Shown here piece after piece: positions 8,650 through 18,226 of a stretch of 64,000 nt of DNA. The stretch lies in NCBI RefSeq assembly GCF_007859315.1, contig NZ_VOHA01000009.1, positions 62,001 to 126,000 of the forward strand, given 5' to 3'. Source of the stretch: Reyranella sp. CPCC 100927 (GTDB lineage Bacteria; Pseudomonadota; Alphaproteobacteria; Reyranellales; Reyranellaceae). Numbering within the stretch: the first letter of the stretch is position 1; each line of letters begins with the position of its first letter. The translations under genes were made by a program, and so were the position numbers. A model generated the notes under the pieces. That model was not told the DNA's origin and made no database searches. It was given only the letters and a program-made list of their open reading frames with translations.

Positions 8650-9496
8650 GATCCCACTCCAAGGTCCAGTGGCCGGGGCGGCCGTTGCGGCAGCGTTCGA
8701 GCGATGCCTGCCAGCGCCAGTGCGCGAAGGCATCGAAGCGGTCGCGGCTGGCCGGCGCGGCGGCGATGCGCCAGCGCGTCGTGGCGGCGCTGGTGGCGGT
8801 CGCCGACGGCGGCCGCTGCAACAGCAGCGGCGTGCCGGCGGTGGCCGCGGCCAGGTTCAGCCGGCGGCTCATGGTGAGGTCGAGGTTGCTTTCGACGGCG
8901 CCGGCGACGACGGCTGCGCCCGCGTCCGACCGCAGGATCTCTTCCACCGCCCATAGCGCATCCTTGCCGGCGCGCGTGCGCACCAGCAGCAGGCGGCCGA
9001 CATCGAGGCCGAACGCCTGCAGACCGTGGCCGTAGGGCAGGCCGAAATCGGCGGCCTGGCGCGACACGACGAGCACGGCAGGGCCACGGCGCGCCTGCAC
9101 GGCGCCAGCCATCAGGGCGAGGATGAAACCGAACGATGCCGGCGTGTCGCCATGCGCCGCCGCCAGCACCTCGTGCAAGGCGCCGCAGGGCAGGCCGGGG
9201 CCGGACAGGTGGCGGTGAATCTCAGGCAGGCCCAGCGGCAGGTACGACGGCGGTGCGCCGTGCCAGGACGTCTCCAGTCGCGCCATCGCCTGGCGCAGGG
9301 TGTCGACGTTCCTACCCTCCCCAGCTCTGCTGGGAAGGTGCCCCGCTTCGGCGTCGAAACGTCGGTGGGCGGAGGGGAGGCGACGTGGTCCTTGTAATGA
9401 AGACTCCGTCAGTTCCCCTTCCGGCCCTCGGCCACCTCCCCCGCCTGCGGTGGGGGAGGGAGCAAAAAGGGAAAGGACGTTGTTCCGAGGAGCCAT
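8561..9496 (-). CDS. imuA: ImuA, RecA-like mutasome protein
   Basis: The 311-residue product belongs to the ImuA (SulA/RecA-related) family, which is induced by DNA damage and works with ImuB and DnaE2 in translesion mutagenesis. The recognisable body starts at about VDTLRQAMARLETSW and includes LPCGALHEVLAAAHGD and PAVLVVSRQAADFGLPYG. The start at 9496 has AAGAAGGAG directly upstream and the LexA box 14 bases from the start codon. Residues about 6-61 are low-complexity and derive from a repeat inserted between MAPRN and NVDTLRQ. A 6-bp GACGTT flanks the insert on both sides. Removing the insert would restore a normal-looking N-terminus. Confidence 0.9.
   Translation of the reverse strand: MAPRNNVLSLFAPSPTAGGGGGRGPEGELTESSLQGPRRLPSAHRRFDAEAGHLPSRAGEGRNVDTLRQAMARLETSWHGAPPSYLPLGLPEIHRHLSGPGLPCGALHEVLAAAHGDTPASFGFILALMAGAVQARRGPAVLVVSRQAADFGLPYGHGLQAFGLDVGRLLLVRTRAGKDALWAVEEILRSDAGAAVVAGAVESNLDLTMSRRLNLAAATAGTPLLLQRPPSATATSAATTRWRIAAAPASRDRFDAFAHWRWQASLERCRNGRPGHWTLEWDHVAHRLRLAEVVADRTPAAGRRQAVRRAV
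9311..9481. repeat. Repeat insertion in the 5' coding region of imuA
   Basis: About 171 bp (57 codons), carrying CCTCCCCAGCTCTGCTGGGA at one end and CACCTCCCCCGCCTGCGGTG with GGGGAGGG at the other. Each end is palindromic. GACGTT occurs at 9305-9310 and again at 9476-9481, consistent with a 6-bp target duplication, although this could be chance. Confidence 0.7.
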
Positions 9497-9509
9497 GACT
9501 CCTTCTTAA

Positions 9510-9524
9510 GAACAAAACATGAAC
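9510..9524 (-). promoter_or_regulatory. LexA (SOS) box of the imuA-imuB-dnaE2 operon
   Basis: GAACAAAACATGAAC (plus strand) is GAAC-N7-GAAC, the alphaproteobacterial LexA consensus as a direct repeat. It ends 14 bases before the imuA start codon. A TTGACT hexamer on the minus strand immediately precedes it (9525-9530), so LexA bound here could cover the promoter. The surrounding 9525-9600 is unusually A+T-rich for this window. Confidence 0.88.
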
Positions 9525-9614
9525 AAGTCAATCGACAAGAATCCATTTCTTCTTATTTATCAAAGACTTATCAATATATCGTTAGTCGGAGGCCCTCGAT
9601 CCCCAATCTGTAGT

Positions 9615-10802
9615 TCAGGCCCGGCCCAACCGTCGGGCCCAGCGGCGGCTGGGGGCTTCGACGCCGTAGTAGGCGAGGCCTGCGATCAACAGCAGCGCGG
9701 CGTAGATCGTGGGGATGGTGGCGGCATGGGCCCAGGCCGCCGGAATACGTGCCTGCAGCCAGTCGAACAGCCCATCGCGCGGTCCGATCAGGTAATCGTG
9801 CAGCAGGTAGAGCGAATACGATACGACGCCCAGCCAGTAGATCGGGAAACTGCCCAGCACCTGTCCGATGCGGCCGCGGTTGCCGTAGAGGCCCAGCACC
9901 AGCGGTGCGAACAGGGGATAGACGACGAGGTCGTGCACACCCAGCGCGAAGCCGCTCACCAGCAGGACGATGACGATGCCCAACGTCACATCGTGCGAAA
10001 CCCAGGCCAGTACGCGCGGCAGGCGGACGAGGCGATAGGTCAGCAGGCCCAGCACGAAGCCGCCGAAGCAGCGCAACAGCGGCTGGATGGTGGTGCCGTC
10101 ATAGGCATCGAGCGGACCGCTGTGATAGGCGCCGTCCAGCGTCGTCAGTCCGACCGTACCCAGCATGAGAGCCGCCACGCCCAGGGTCGCGATCAACGCG
10201 GTGCCGGCGCGGCTGAACAGCGCCACGCCCACAAGGACGGGGAAGGCCAGGTATGCCGCCCACTCGGTGCTGATCGACCACGATGGCCCGTTGATGCTGC
10301 GCGTGATGCCCCATGACTGCATCATCAGCAGATTGGCCAGCAGGTCGCGGGCCGGCGTGGGCAAGCCGACGGCAGGCGCCGGATTGTCCGGCCGCAGATG
10401 GCCGTAGGCCAGCAAGGTCATCAGCACGGCACCGGCGACCAGCACGAGATAGAGCGGATAGATGCGCGCCAGGCGTCGCATCAGGAATCCCAACCAGCGG
10501 CGAACATTCCAGCCGCCGGCAAAAAGATGCGCGTAGTTCAGCGCCAGCACGAAGCCGCTCAGGATGAAGAAGACATCGACCCACAGATAGCCCTTGCCGA
10601 TGAAGCGGCTCAGCGCCGGCTGCGCGATGGCTGACGGTGGATAGTAGTGATAGGTCGTCACCAGCACCGCCGCGACGCCGCGCAGGCCGGTCATCGCCTT
10701 GATCTCGGCGCCGTCGGGGCGTGACGAACGATCGTGCGTCGCCGGAAGAGATTGCGCAGGCTCTGCGGCGGCTTGACCGCGCGACACGGCGTCAAACGTC
10801 AT
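9615..10802 (-). CDS. Acyltransferase family 3 membrane protein (OafA/YrhL-like)
   Basis: The protein of about 395 residues has some ten hydrophobic segments and the acyltransferase-3 signatures: TGLRGVAAVLVTTYH with the conserved Arg near the first helix, DVFFILSGFVLALNYA, and SWSISTEWAAYLAFP. These enzymes transfer acyl groups from the cytoplasm to exported or surface glycans. The start at 10802 (MTFDAVSRG) is preferred; an in-frame upstream start at 10856 would add 18 residues without family similarity. Codon usage matches the neighbours. It is divergent from recQ and convergent in no obvious operon. The modified polymer cannot be deduced. Confidence 0.88.
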   Translation of the reverse strand: MTFDAVSRGQAAAEPAQSLPATHDRSSRPDGAEIKAMTGLRGVAAVLVTTYHYYPPSAIAQPALSRFIGKGYLWVDVFFILSGFVLALNYAHLFAGGWNVRRWLGFLMRRLARIYPLYLVLVAGAVLMTLLAYGHLRPDNPAPAVGLPTPARDLLANLLMMQSWGITRSINGPSWSISTEWAAYLAFPVLVGVALFSRAGTALIATLGVAALMLGTVGLTTLDGAYHSGPLDAYDGTTIQPLLRCFGGFVLGLLTYRLVRLPRVLAWVSHDVTLGIVIVLLVSGFALGVHDLVVYPLFAPLVLGLYGNRGRIGQVLGSFPIYWLGVVSYSLYLLHDYLIGPRDGLFDWLQARIPAAWAHAATIPTIYAALLLIAGLAYYGVEAPSRRWARRLGRA

Positions 10803-10962
10803 GATGAATGCAGGTGCTTTCAAGTAGAGGGGAGATTTTCGGCACAGCCGGTTCAACGCTGGATGTCGCGGCGCGGTGCCATGGCGTCAACGCCCGGGCT
10901 GTGACCATGTTGCGGCGGCTTTCAGTTGCGATTTCTGCTGAACGCCTGCACAACCGGGCGCC

Positions 10963-12828
<1,866 letters not shown>

Positions 12829-12830
12829 AC

Positions 12831-12886
12831 ACCTGGGAGCGCGGGCGTCCCGCCCGCTCATGCCTTGGCGCTGCGCGCTCCCAGGT
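12831..12886. terminator. GGGAGCGCGGG palindrome downstream of recQ
   Basis: Inverted arms ACCTGGGAGCGCG (12831-12843) and CGCGCTCCCAGGT (12874-12886) begin 3 bases after the recQ stop. The strong stem could end or stabilise the transcript, but there is no U-tract. It belongs to the same repeat family as copies at 3143, 24118 and 41812. Confidence 0.6.
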
Positions 12887-12972
12887 GATGCATGTCAGGT
12901 TGGCGTGGCGTGCACAGCGCTGGGGCCGCGCCTTCTCTATCGTGATCCGGTGGAACCGACGGAGCACCGGGT

Positions 12973-14196
12973 ATGAAGTTCGGCATCTTCTATGAGCTGC
13001 AGCTGCCGCGGCCCTGGCAGGCGGGCGATGAACACCAGCTCTATCTGAACGCGCTGGAGCAGATCGAGCTGGCCGACCGGCTGGGCTACGACCATGCCTG
13101 GCAGGTCGAGCATCATTTCCTCGAGGAGTACTCGCACTCGCCGGCGCCGGAGTCGTTCCTGGCGGCGGCCAGCCAGCGCACCCGGCAGATCCGGCTGGGC
13201 CACGGCATCGTGCAGCTCACCACCAACCACCCGGCGCGGGTCGCCGAGCGCATCGCCACCCTGGACCTGCTGTCCAGCGGCCGGTGCGAACTCGGCATGG
13301 GCGAAAGCGCCTCCATCACCGAGCTCGAGCCGTTCGGTGTGTCCATGGAAAACAAGCGGGAGATCTTCGAGGAGGCGGTGCGGGCCCTGATCCCGATGTT
13401 CAGGGACGGCCCCAGCGAGCACCACGGCAAGCACTTCGACATGCCGCTGCGCATGGTGGTCCCCAAGCCGCTGCAGAAACCGCATCCGCCGCTGTGGGTC
13501 GCCTGTTCGCAGCTGGAGACGCTGGCCAAATGCGGCGAATGGGGCATGGGCGCGCTGGGCTTCCAGTTCGTTTCCGCCGACGCCGCGCATGCCTGGGTGC
13601 ACGCCTACTACAACGCCTTCGTGAAGCGGCAGAAGAAGCTCGCCGACTACCAAGCCAATCCCAACATCGCCCTGGTGTCGTTCTTCATGTGCGCCAAGAC
13701 CGATGAGGAGGCGCGCGAACGCGCCGACGGCGATACCTTCTTCCAGTTCGCCCTGCGCTTCTACGGCCAGTCGGCCGACCGCAGGCGGCCGCCGGCCGGT
13801 ACGGTCAACATGTGGGACGAGTACAACAAGTGGAAGAAGGCCAACCCTGAGGCGCACGCGGCGGCGTTGCGCGGCGGCCTGATCGGCTCGCCCGACACGA
13901 TCCGCCGCAAGCTGCGCCGCTTCCAGTCGTCCAACATCGATCAGGTCGTGCTGCTGAACCAGGCCGGCCGCAACACCCACGAGCACATCTGCGAGTCGCT
14001 GGAGCTTTTCGCCCAGGAAGTGATGCCGGAATTCCAGGCGGCGCATCCGCAGCTGCTGCAGTGGAAGGCGCAGGTGCTGAACCGCGAGATCGCGCTGGAA
14101 GAGATCGACACGACGGCGTTCACCGACCGCTACGGCGGCACGATGACGTCGATCTCGCCGGCAGCCGACGCACGGCGGACACAGGCGGCAGAGTAG
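12973..14196 (+). CDS. LLM-class flavin-dependent monooxygenase (bacterial luciferase-like)
   Basis: The 407-residue protein begins MKFGIFYELQLPRPW and contains AWQVEHHFLEEYSHSPAPE, LGHGIVQLTTNHPARVAER and RCELGMGESAS, the hallmarks of luciferase-like F420/FMN-dependent oxidoreductases that use reduced flavin. The C-terminal part HEHICESLELFAQEVMPEF also fits. GGAG lies 8 bases before the ATG. It stands alone between recQ and the convergent catabolic operon. The substrate is unknown; family members oxidise aldehydes, alkanesulfonates or natural products. Confidence 0.9.
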   Translation: MKFGIFYELQLPRPWQAGDEHQLYLNALEQIELADRLGYDHAWQVEHHFLEEYSHSPAPESFLAAASQRTRQIRLGHGIVQLTTNHPARVAERIATLDLLSSGRCELGMGESASITELEPFGVSMENKREIFEEAVRALIPMFRDGPSEHHGKHFDMPLRMVVPKPLQKPHPPLWVACSQLETLAKCGEWGMGALGFQFVSADAAHAWVHAYYNAFVKRQKKLADYQANPNIALVSFFMCAKTDEEARERADGDTFFQFALRFYGQSADRRRPPAGTVNMWDEYNKWKKANPEAHAAALRGGLIGSPDTIRRKLRRFQSSNIDQVVLLNQAGRNTHEHICESLELFAQEVMPEFQAAHPQLLQWKAQVLNREIALEEIDTTAFTDRYGGTMTSISPAADARRTQAAE

Positions 14197-14204
14197 GGTT
14201 AATA

Positions 14205-14229
14205 CCTCCCCCAACGGAGTTGGGGGAGG
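14205..14229. terminator. Hairpin between convergent genes
   Basis: A perfect 11-bp stem, CCTCCCCCAAC and GTTGGGGGAGG, has a GGA loop. It lies 9 bases after the monooxygenase stop and just before the convergent receptor gene's stop, so it could serve both transcripts. No run of T follows. The same CTCCCCC/GGGGGAG motif occurs within the imuA insertion. Confidence 0.6.
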
Positions 14230-14232
14230 GAG

Positions 14233-15210
14233 TCACTCCTTCTCGATCTTGGCGACCTCGACGATCTTCGCCCATTTCTGGGTTTCGCTGGTCACGAAGC
14301 GGGCGAGTTCATCGGGGCTGCTGGGCCAGGGCACGCCGCCGATCTTGCTGAAGTAGTCGGTGGCGGTCTGTCCCGAAATCGCGGCCAGCGCCTCGCGGTT
14401 GAGGCGGGCGACGATATCGGCCGGCGTGCGCGCCGGCGCGAAGGCGCCGATCCAGGCCGAGAGCTCATAGCCCTGCACGCCGGTCTCGGCGACGGTCGGC
14501 ACGTCGGGCAGTGCCGCGACACGCTCGGCACTGGTCACCGCCAGCGGTCGCACCGTGCCGGCCTGGATCATGCCCAGCGCCGATGACGGGTCGGCCGGCA
14601 CGACATCGACCTGTCCGGCCAGCAGATCGGCCAGGGCCTGCGGCGTGCCGCGATAGGGCACGTGCAGCATGTCGAACGCCATCATCGCCTTCAGCAGTTC
14701 GCCGGTGCCGCGGCCGATCGTGTTGCCGGTACCGAACGTGAGCTTGCCCGGCCGGCTGCGCGCCGCCGCGGCGAGATCGGCCACGCTGCGGATCGGACTG
14801 TCGGTGCGCACCACGAACACCACCGGGATGCGCATCAGGCGCGCCACGGGCGTGAAGTCGCCGACGGGATCGTACGGCAGCTTCTTGTAGAGATTGACGT
14901 TGGCCGAGTGCGTGGAGTTGGTGGTGATGAAAACGGTGTAACCATCGGGCGCGGCCTGGGCCACGGCCTGGGCGGCGACGATGCCGTTGGCGCCGGGACG
15001 GTTGTCGACCACGACCGGCTGGCCCATGGCCTCGGCCATGCGCTGGCCGACGAAACGCGCCAGCCCGTCGCTGGCGCTGCCAGCGGGAAACGCCACGACG
15101 AAGCGCAGCGGCCGCGACGGATAGGATTGCGCGGTCGCGCCGACCGGGACGAGGCCGCTGCCGGCCAGCAGGCCGGCCAACACCTGGCGCCGCCGCGCGG
15201 TCGCGCTCAT
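14233..15210 (-). CDS. Bug-family (TTT) periplasmic solute-binding protein, receptor 1
   Basis: The 325-residue precursor has a twin-arginine-like start (TARRRQVLAGLLAGSGL) and probable cleavage after ATAQS. The mature part shows the Bug fold signatures RPLRFVVAFPAGSASDGLAR, VVDNRPGANGIVAAQ and HVPYRGTPQALADLLAGQVD. Such proteins bind carboxylates for tripartite tricarboxylate transporters. No TctA/TctB membrane genes are in the window, so the receptor is an orphan here. It is the last gene of a minus-strand operon (MaoC, CitE-like, BKACE, receptor), only 3 bp after the BKACE stop, suggesting that the bound compound feeds that pathway. Confidence 0.92.
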   Translation of the reverse strand: MSATARRRQVLAGLLAGSGLVPVGATAQSYPSRPLRFVVAFPAGSASDGLARFVGQRMAEAMGQPVVVDNRPGANGIVAAQAVAQAAPDGYTVFITTNSTHSANVNLYKKLPYDPVGDFTPVARLMRIPVVFVVRTDSPIRSVADLAAAARSRPGKLTFGTGNTIGRGTGELLKAMMAFDMLHVPYRGTPQALADLLAGQVDVVPADPSSALGMIQAGTVRPLAVTSAERVAALPDVPTVAETGVQGYELSAWIGAFAPARTPADIVARLNREALAAISGQTATDYFSKIGGVPWPSSPDELARFVTSETQKWAKIVEVAKIEKE

Positions 15211-15213
15211 GAC

Positions 15214-16146
15214 TCAGAATCCGACATCGTGTGCACCCTTGGTCTGCAGGATCGCGCGTGCCTCGGCGGGATTGGCGACCTCCAGCGACAGCTCTTCGAT
15301 GATACGGCGGATCTTGGCGACCTGTTCGGCGTTGGAGGTGGCGAGCCTGCCGCGCCCGGCATAGAGGCTGTCCTCCAGGCCCACGCGCACGTTGCCGCCC
15401 AGGATCGCGCTCATGGTCACGAACGGCATCTGATGCCGGCCCGCGGCCAGGACGGAGAGGTAGTAGTCGTTGCCGAACAACCGGTCGGCGATGGTCCGCA
15501 TGTGCAAGAGATTCTCCGGATCGGCACCGATGCCGCCCAAGATGCCGAAGATACATTGCAGAAAGAACGGCGGCCGCGCCAGACCGCGATCGGCGAAATG
15601 CGCCAGGTTGTACAAGTGTCCAACGTCGTAGCACTCGAACTCGAAGCGGGTGCCGAGATCGCCCAGCTCCTTCAGGCCACGCTCGATCTGCGCGAAGGTG
15701 TTCGACAGGATGAAGTCCTTGGTCATCTCGAGATAGGGCTTCTCCCAGGCGTGCTTGAACGTCTCGACGCGCCCGCCGGCGCCCGAGATGTTGAAGTTCA
15801 GCGAGCCCATGTTCATGGACGCGACCTCGGGCTTGGCCCATTTCGCCGCCGCCAGCCGCTCGTCGAGCGACATGCCGAGCCCGCCGCCGGTCGTGATGTT
15901 GATGATGGCGTCCGACTGCTGCTTGATGCGCGGCAGGAACTGCGCGAACAGCGCCGGGTTCTGGTCCGGCTTGCCGGTCTGCGGATCGCGCGCATGCAGG
16001 TGCAGCATCGATGCGCCAGCCTCGGCCGCCGCCACGGCATCGCGCGCGATCTCGTCGGGCGTGATCGGCAGATGCGGCGACATGCTGGGCGTGTGGATCG
16101 AGCCCGTCACGGCACAGGTGATGATGACCTTGTTGGAGCGTCGCAT
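15214..16146 (-). CDS. BKACE-family beta-keto acid cleavage enzyme (DUF849)
   Basis: The 310-residue TIM-barrel enzyme has the N-terminal KVIITCAVTGSIHTPSMSP, the metal-binding HLHARDPQTG motif and the conserved INITTGGGLGMS. The BKACE family cleaves a beta-keto acid with acetyl-CoA to give acetoacetate and a CoA ester; the founding activity is on 3-keto-5-aminohexanoate in lysine fermentation, but the substrate range is wide. It sits between a CitE-like lyase and the Bug receptor in one operon, which suggests a role in degrading a short carboxylic acid through CoA esters. The exact substrate cannot be read from the sequence. Confidence 0.92.
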   Translation of the reverse strand: MRRSNKVIITCAVTGSIHTPSMSPHLPITPDEIARDAVAAAEAGASMLHLHARDPQTGKPDQNPALFAQFLPRIKQQSDAIINITTGGGLGMSLDERLAAAKWAKPEVASMNMGSLNFNISGAGGRVETFKHAWEKPYLEMTKDFILSNTFAQIERGLKELGDLGTRFEFECYDVGHLYNLAHFADRGLARPPFFLQCIFGILGGIGADPENLLHMRTIADRLFGNDYYLSVLAAGRHQMPFVTMSAILGGNVRVGLEDSLYAGRGRLATSNAEQVAKIRRIIEELSLEVANPAEARAILQTKGAHDVGF

Positions 16147-16167
16147 GTCGGGTCCTCCGTGCGGTCT

Positions 16168-17064
16168 TCAGCGATCGGCGTAGATACGATGCAGGGCCAG
16201 CACGTGCTGCGCCTGCGTCAGGTGCGGAATGTCGAGCATCTTGCCGTCCAGCCCGATGGTGCCGGCGCCCGGCGCGGCGGCAAAGGCGGCGATCACCCGC
16301 TCGGCGAAGGCGACGTCCTGCGGGCTCGGCTTGAAGCTCTCGTTGATGGGCGCGACCTGGTCGGGATGGATCGCGATGCGGCCGGTGAAGCCCTCGTGCC
16401 GGGCCGCGATCGAACTGGCGCGCAGGCCGTCGCTGTCGCGGAAGTCGACATGCAGCGTCTCGATCGGCTGCACGCCCGCGGCCTTGGCCGCCAGCAGGCA
16501 GAGCGAGCGCGAGAGCCGGTAGGTCAGCGCCCAGTTGCCGGCGGCGTCGAGGTTGGTGCTGGCGCCCAGCGCCGCGGCGAGATCCTCGGCACCCCAGGTC
16601 AGGCCGAACAGCCGCGTCAGGTTGGCGTCGGCATAGGCACCGAGCGCGAAGGGTGCGCGGGCCGTCTCGGTAGCGACCGGCAGGATGCGGATGGTTCCCG
16701 CCGCGATGCCGCTGCGCGCCTCCAGCGCATCGAGGTAATGCGACAGGCGCTGCACGACGGCAGGTCCGTCGGCCTTGGGGATCATGATGCCATCCAGGCC
16801 ACCGGCCACCACGGCGGCCACATCGGGCAGCCCCTCCGGTGTGGTGAGCGGGTTGATGCGCACCCAGAACTGCGGGCGCCGCTCGGCGCGCGGCTGGCTG
16901 AGGACGTTCGCCACCGCCTCGCGCGCCAGCGGTTTGCGCGCCGGCGCCACGGAGTCCTCCAGGTCGAGGATCAGGGCGTCGGCGCCGGACTGCAGGCCCT
17001 TGGCGAGCTTGCGCTCGCTGTCGCCGGGCACGAACAGGAAGGAGCGGATCGGGGCTGCGGTCAC
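16168..17064 (-). CDS. HpcH/HpaI-family CoA-ester lyase (CitE-like)
   Basis: The 298-residue protein starts with a GTG that overlaps the MaoC stop (GTGA), so the two are translationally coupled. Family signatures are RSFLFVPGDSERKLAKGL, DALILDLEDSVAP, the FWVRINPL strand and RIAIHPDQVAPIN. This is the malyl-/citramalyl-CoA lyase type, which splits hydroxyacyl-CoA into acetyl-CoA plus a keto acid (or the reverse). With a MaoC hydratase beside it, the likely sequence is hydration of an unsaturated CoA ester followed by cleavage. A longer in-frame extension upstream runs through MaoC and was rejected. Confidence 0.9.
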   Translation of the reverse strand: MTAAPIRSFLFVPGDSERKLAKGLQSGADALILDLEDSVAPARKPLAREAVANVLSQPRAERRPQFWVRINPLTTPEGLPDVAAVVAGGLDGIMIPKADGPAVVQRLSHYLDALEARSGIAAGTIRILPVATETARAPFALGAYADANLTRLFGLTWGAEDLAAALGASTNLDAAGNWALTYRLSRSLCLLAAKAAGVQPIETLHVDFRDSDGLRASSIAARHEGFTGRIAIHPDQVAPINESFKPSPQDVAFAERVIAAFAAAPGAGTIGLDGKMLDIPHLTQAQHVLALHRIYADR

Positions 17065-17516
17065 TTTGGTGCCTTCATCATCAGGCCGGAGCGCTTGCAA
17101 TGGGCCACCAGCTCGTTCTTCTGATTGTAGGCCCGGTGCGCGAAGATCACGATGCCCTGGGTCGGCCGCGATTTGCTCTCGCGCATCTCGAGCACTTCCG
17201 TCTCGACCCGGATCGTGTCGCCGTGGAACAGCGGCTTGGGAAACCGCACCTCGTCCCAACCCAGATTGGCGATGGTGGTGCCCAGCGTGGTCTCGCCGAC
17301 CGTGATGCCCACCATCAGCCCCAACGTAAAGCCGCTGTTGACGATGCGCTGGCCGAACTCGCTCTGGGTCCGGCAATACTCCTCGTCGATGTGCAGGTAG
17401 GCGGGATTGTGCGTCAGCGCGCTGAACCACACGTTGTCGGACTCAGTGATCGTGCGCCGGATCGCGTGCTTGAAGATCTGGCCGACGTGGAACTGATCGT
17501 AATAAAGACCTGCCAT
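17061..17516 (-). CDS. MaoC-family dehydratase/hydratase
   Basis: The 151-residue hotdog-fold protein starts MAGLYYDQFHVGQIFKH and contains WFSALTHNPAYLHID, where the Asn-His pair of the hydratase catalytic region lies, and FGQRIVNSGFTLGL. It is close in pattern to mesaconyl-CoA/itaconyl-CoA-type hydratases. As first gene of the operon it is followed by the CitE-like lyase with overlapping GTGA. The promoter faces a divergent MarR regulator with a palindrome (17546-17559) lying between them, so control by that regulator is likely. Confidence 0.9.
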   Translation of the reverse strand: MAGLYYDQFHVGQIFKHAIRRTITESDNVWFSALTHNPAYLHIDEEYCRTQSEFGQRIVNSGFTLGLMVGITVGETTLGTTIANLGWDEVRFPKPLFHGDTIRVETEVLEMRESKSRPTQGIVIFAHRAYNQKNELVAHCKRSGLMMKAPK

Positions 17517-17545
17517 GGCGTTACCCTCTTTCAGTCGTCCATCTA

Positions 17546-17559
17546 GTATGGTTCCATAC
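17546..17559. promoter_or_regulatory. Putative MarR operator, site 1
   Basis: GTATGGTTCCATAC is a perfect palindrome lying between the divergent MaoC and MarR genes, 30 bp from the MaoC start codon. The motif GTATGG-N4-ATAC recurs at 18194-18207, upstream of the second Bug receptor. The recurrence within 650 bp on both flanks of a MarR gene suggests that this is its binding site. Confidence 0.7.
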
Positions 17560-17583
17560 CATTATGCCGAAAGGAAGCGCGAG

Positions 17584-18159
17584 TTGAGCCCCACCCGTCC
17601 CGCCATCCGAAATGATGGTTCCGGTTCGGAGCCCGCTGTCGAGCCTGTTGCCGCGACGCGGCACCGGGATGTGCGGCTGGGGTTTCTCATTCATGACGTA
17701 TCGCGGATGCGGCGCAGCGCCTTCGACCGCCTGATGCGGCCGCTGGGCGTCACGCGGGCGCAATGGTGGGTGATCGCGCACCTCTCGCGGCAGGACGGCA
17801 TGACGCAAATCCAGCTTGCCGACATCATGGATGTCGGCAAGGCCAGTCTCGGCACGATTGTCGATCGCCTCGAGACGGCTGGCCTGGTGGAGCGGCGGCC
17901 CGATCCGGTCGACGGGCGCGCCAAGCGCGTCTTCATGACCCGCAAGTCGCGGCAGCTGCTGAAGACGATGCAGGACTTCGAACGGGTCTTCAACGCCCGC
18001 ATCCTGCGCCGTCTCTCGGACGCGGAGCGCAACGCGCTGGTGCGCATGCTGTCGCTGATCCGGGCCGACCTGGTCGGCTTCGCCGAGGAGGGTACCGGCA
18101 GCGGCCCGGGCCGGCCGGCTGGTGGTGAGCCCCGGCCGCGGTCGCGCCGTCGCCGGTAG
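17584..18159 (+). CDS. MarR-family transcriptional regulator
   Basis: The product (191 residues) has the winged-helix core FDRLMRPLGVTRAQWWVIAHL, IQLADIMDVGKASLGTIVDR and LVERRPDPVDGRAKRV. The start is placed at a TTG (17584) with AAAGGAAG 6-7 bases upstream; an in-frame ATG at 17548 lies inside the operator palindrome and the ATG at 17515 overlaps the divergent gene, so both are less likely. The gene is divergent from the MaoC-CitE-BKACE operon and directly upstream of a Bug receptor, and both neighbours carry the GTAT-N6-ATAC motif. The ligand may be an aromatic or CoA-linked acid (inference). Confidence 0.85.
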   Translation: MSPTRPAIRNDGSGSEPAVEPVAATRHRDVRLGFLIHDVSRMRRSAFDRLMRPLGVTRAQWWVIAHLSRQDGMTQIQLADIMDVGKASLGTIVDRLETAGLVERRPDPVDGRAKRVFMTRKSRQLLKTMQDFERVFNARILRRLSDAERNALVRMLSLIRADLVGFAEEGTGSGPGRPAGGEPRPRSRRRR

Positions 18160-18193
18160 TCACCGGCCGGGCAGGCACATCCGTGCGCATTTG

Positions 18194-18207
18194 GTATGGT
18201 ATGATAC
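18194..18207. promoter_or_regulatory. Putative MarR operator, site 2
   Basis: GTATGGTATGATAC shares GTATGG-N4-ATAC with the site at 17546 and ends 19 bp before the Bug receptor start codon. Its position would block transcription or elongation into the receptor gene. Confidence 0.65.
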
Positions 18208-18226
18208 TATCTCAAGGGAGGCATTC

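Noticed and set aside
8650-8733. N-terminal extension of ImuB
   Set aside because: The extra 28 residues lie within imuA and have no family similarity; the ATG at 8649 has a good ribosome binding site.
14662-17124. 820-codon plus-strand open frame
   Set aside because: It is antisense to receptor 1, BKACE and CitE-like genes, is rich in Gly, Arg, His and Val in the way of GC-rich shadow frames, and has no domain.
16168-17430. 420-codon version of the CitE-like lyase
   Set aside because: The first 122 codons overlap MaoC in another frame and lack family sequence; the GTG overlapping the MaoC stop is the natural start.
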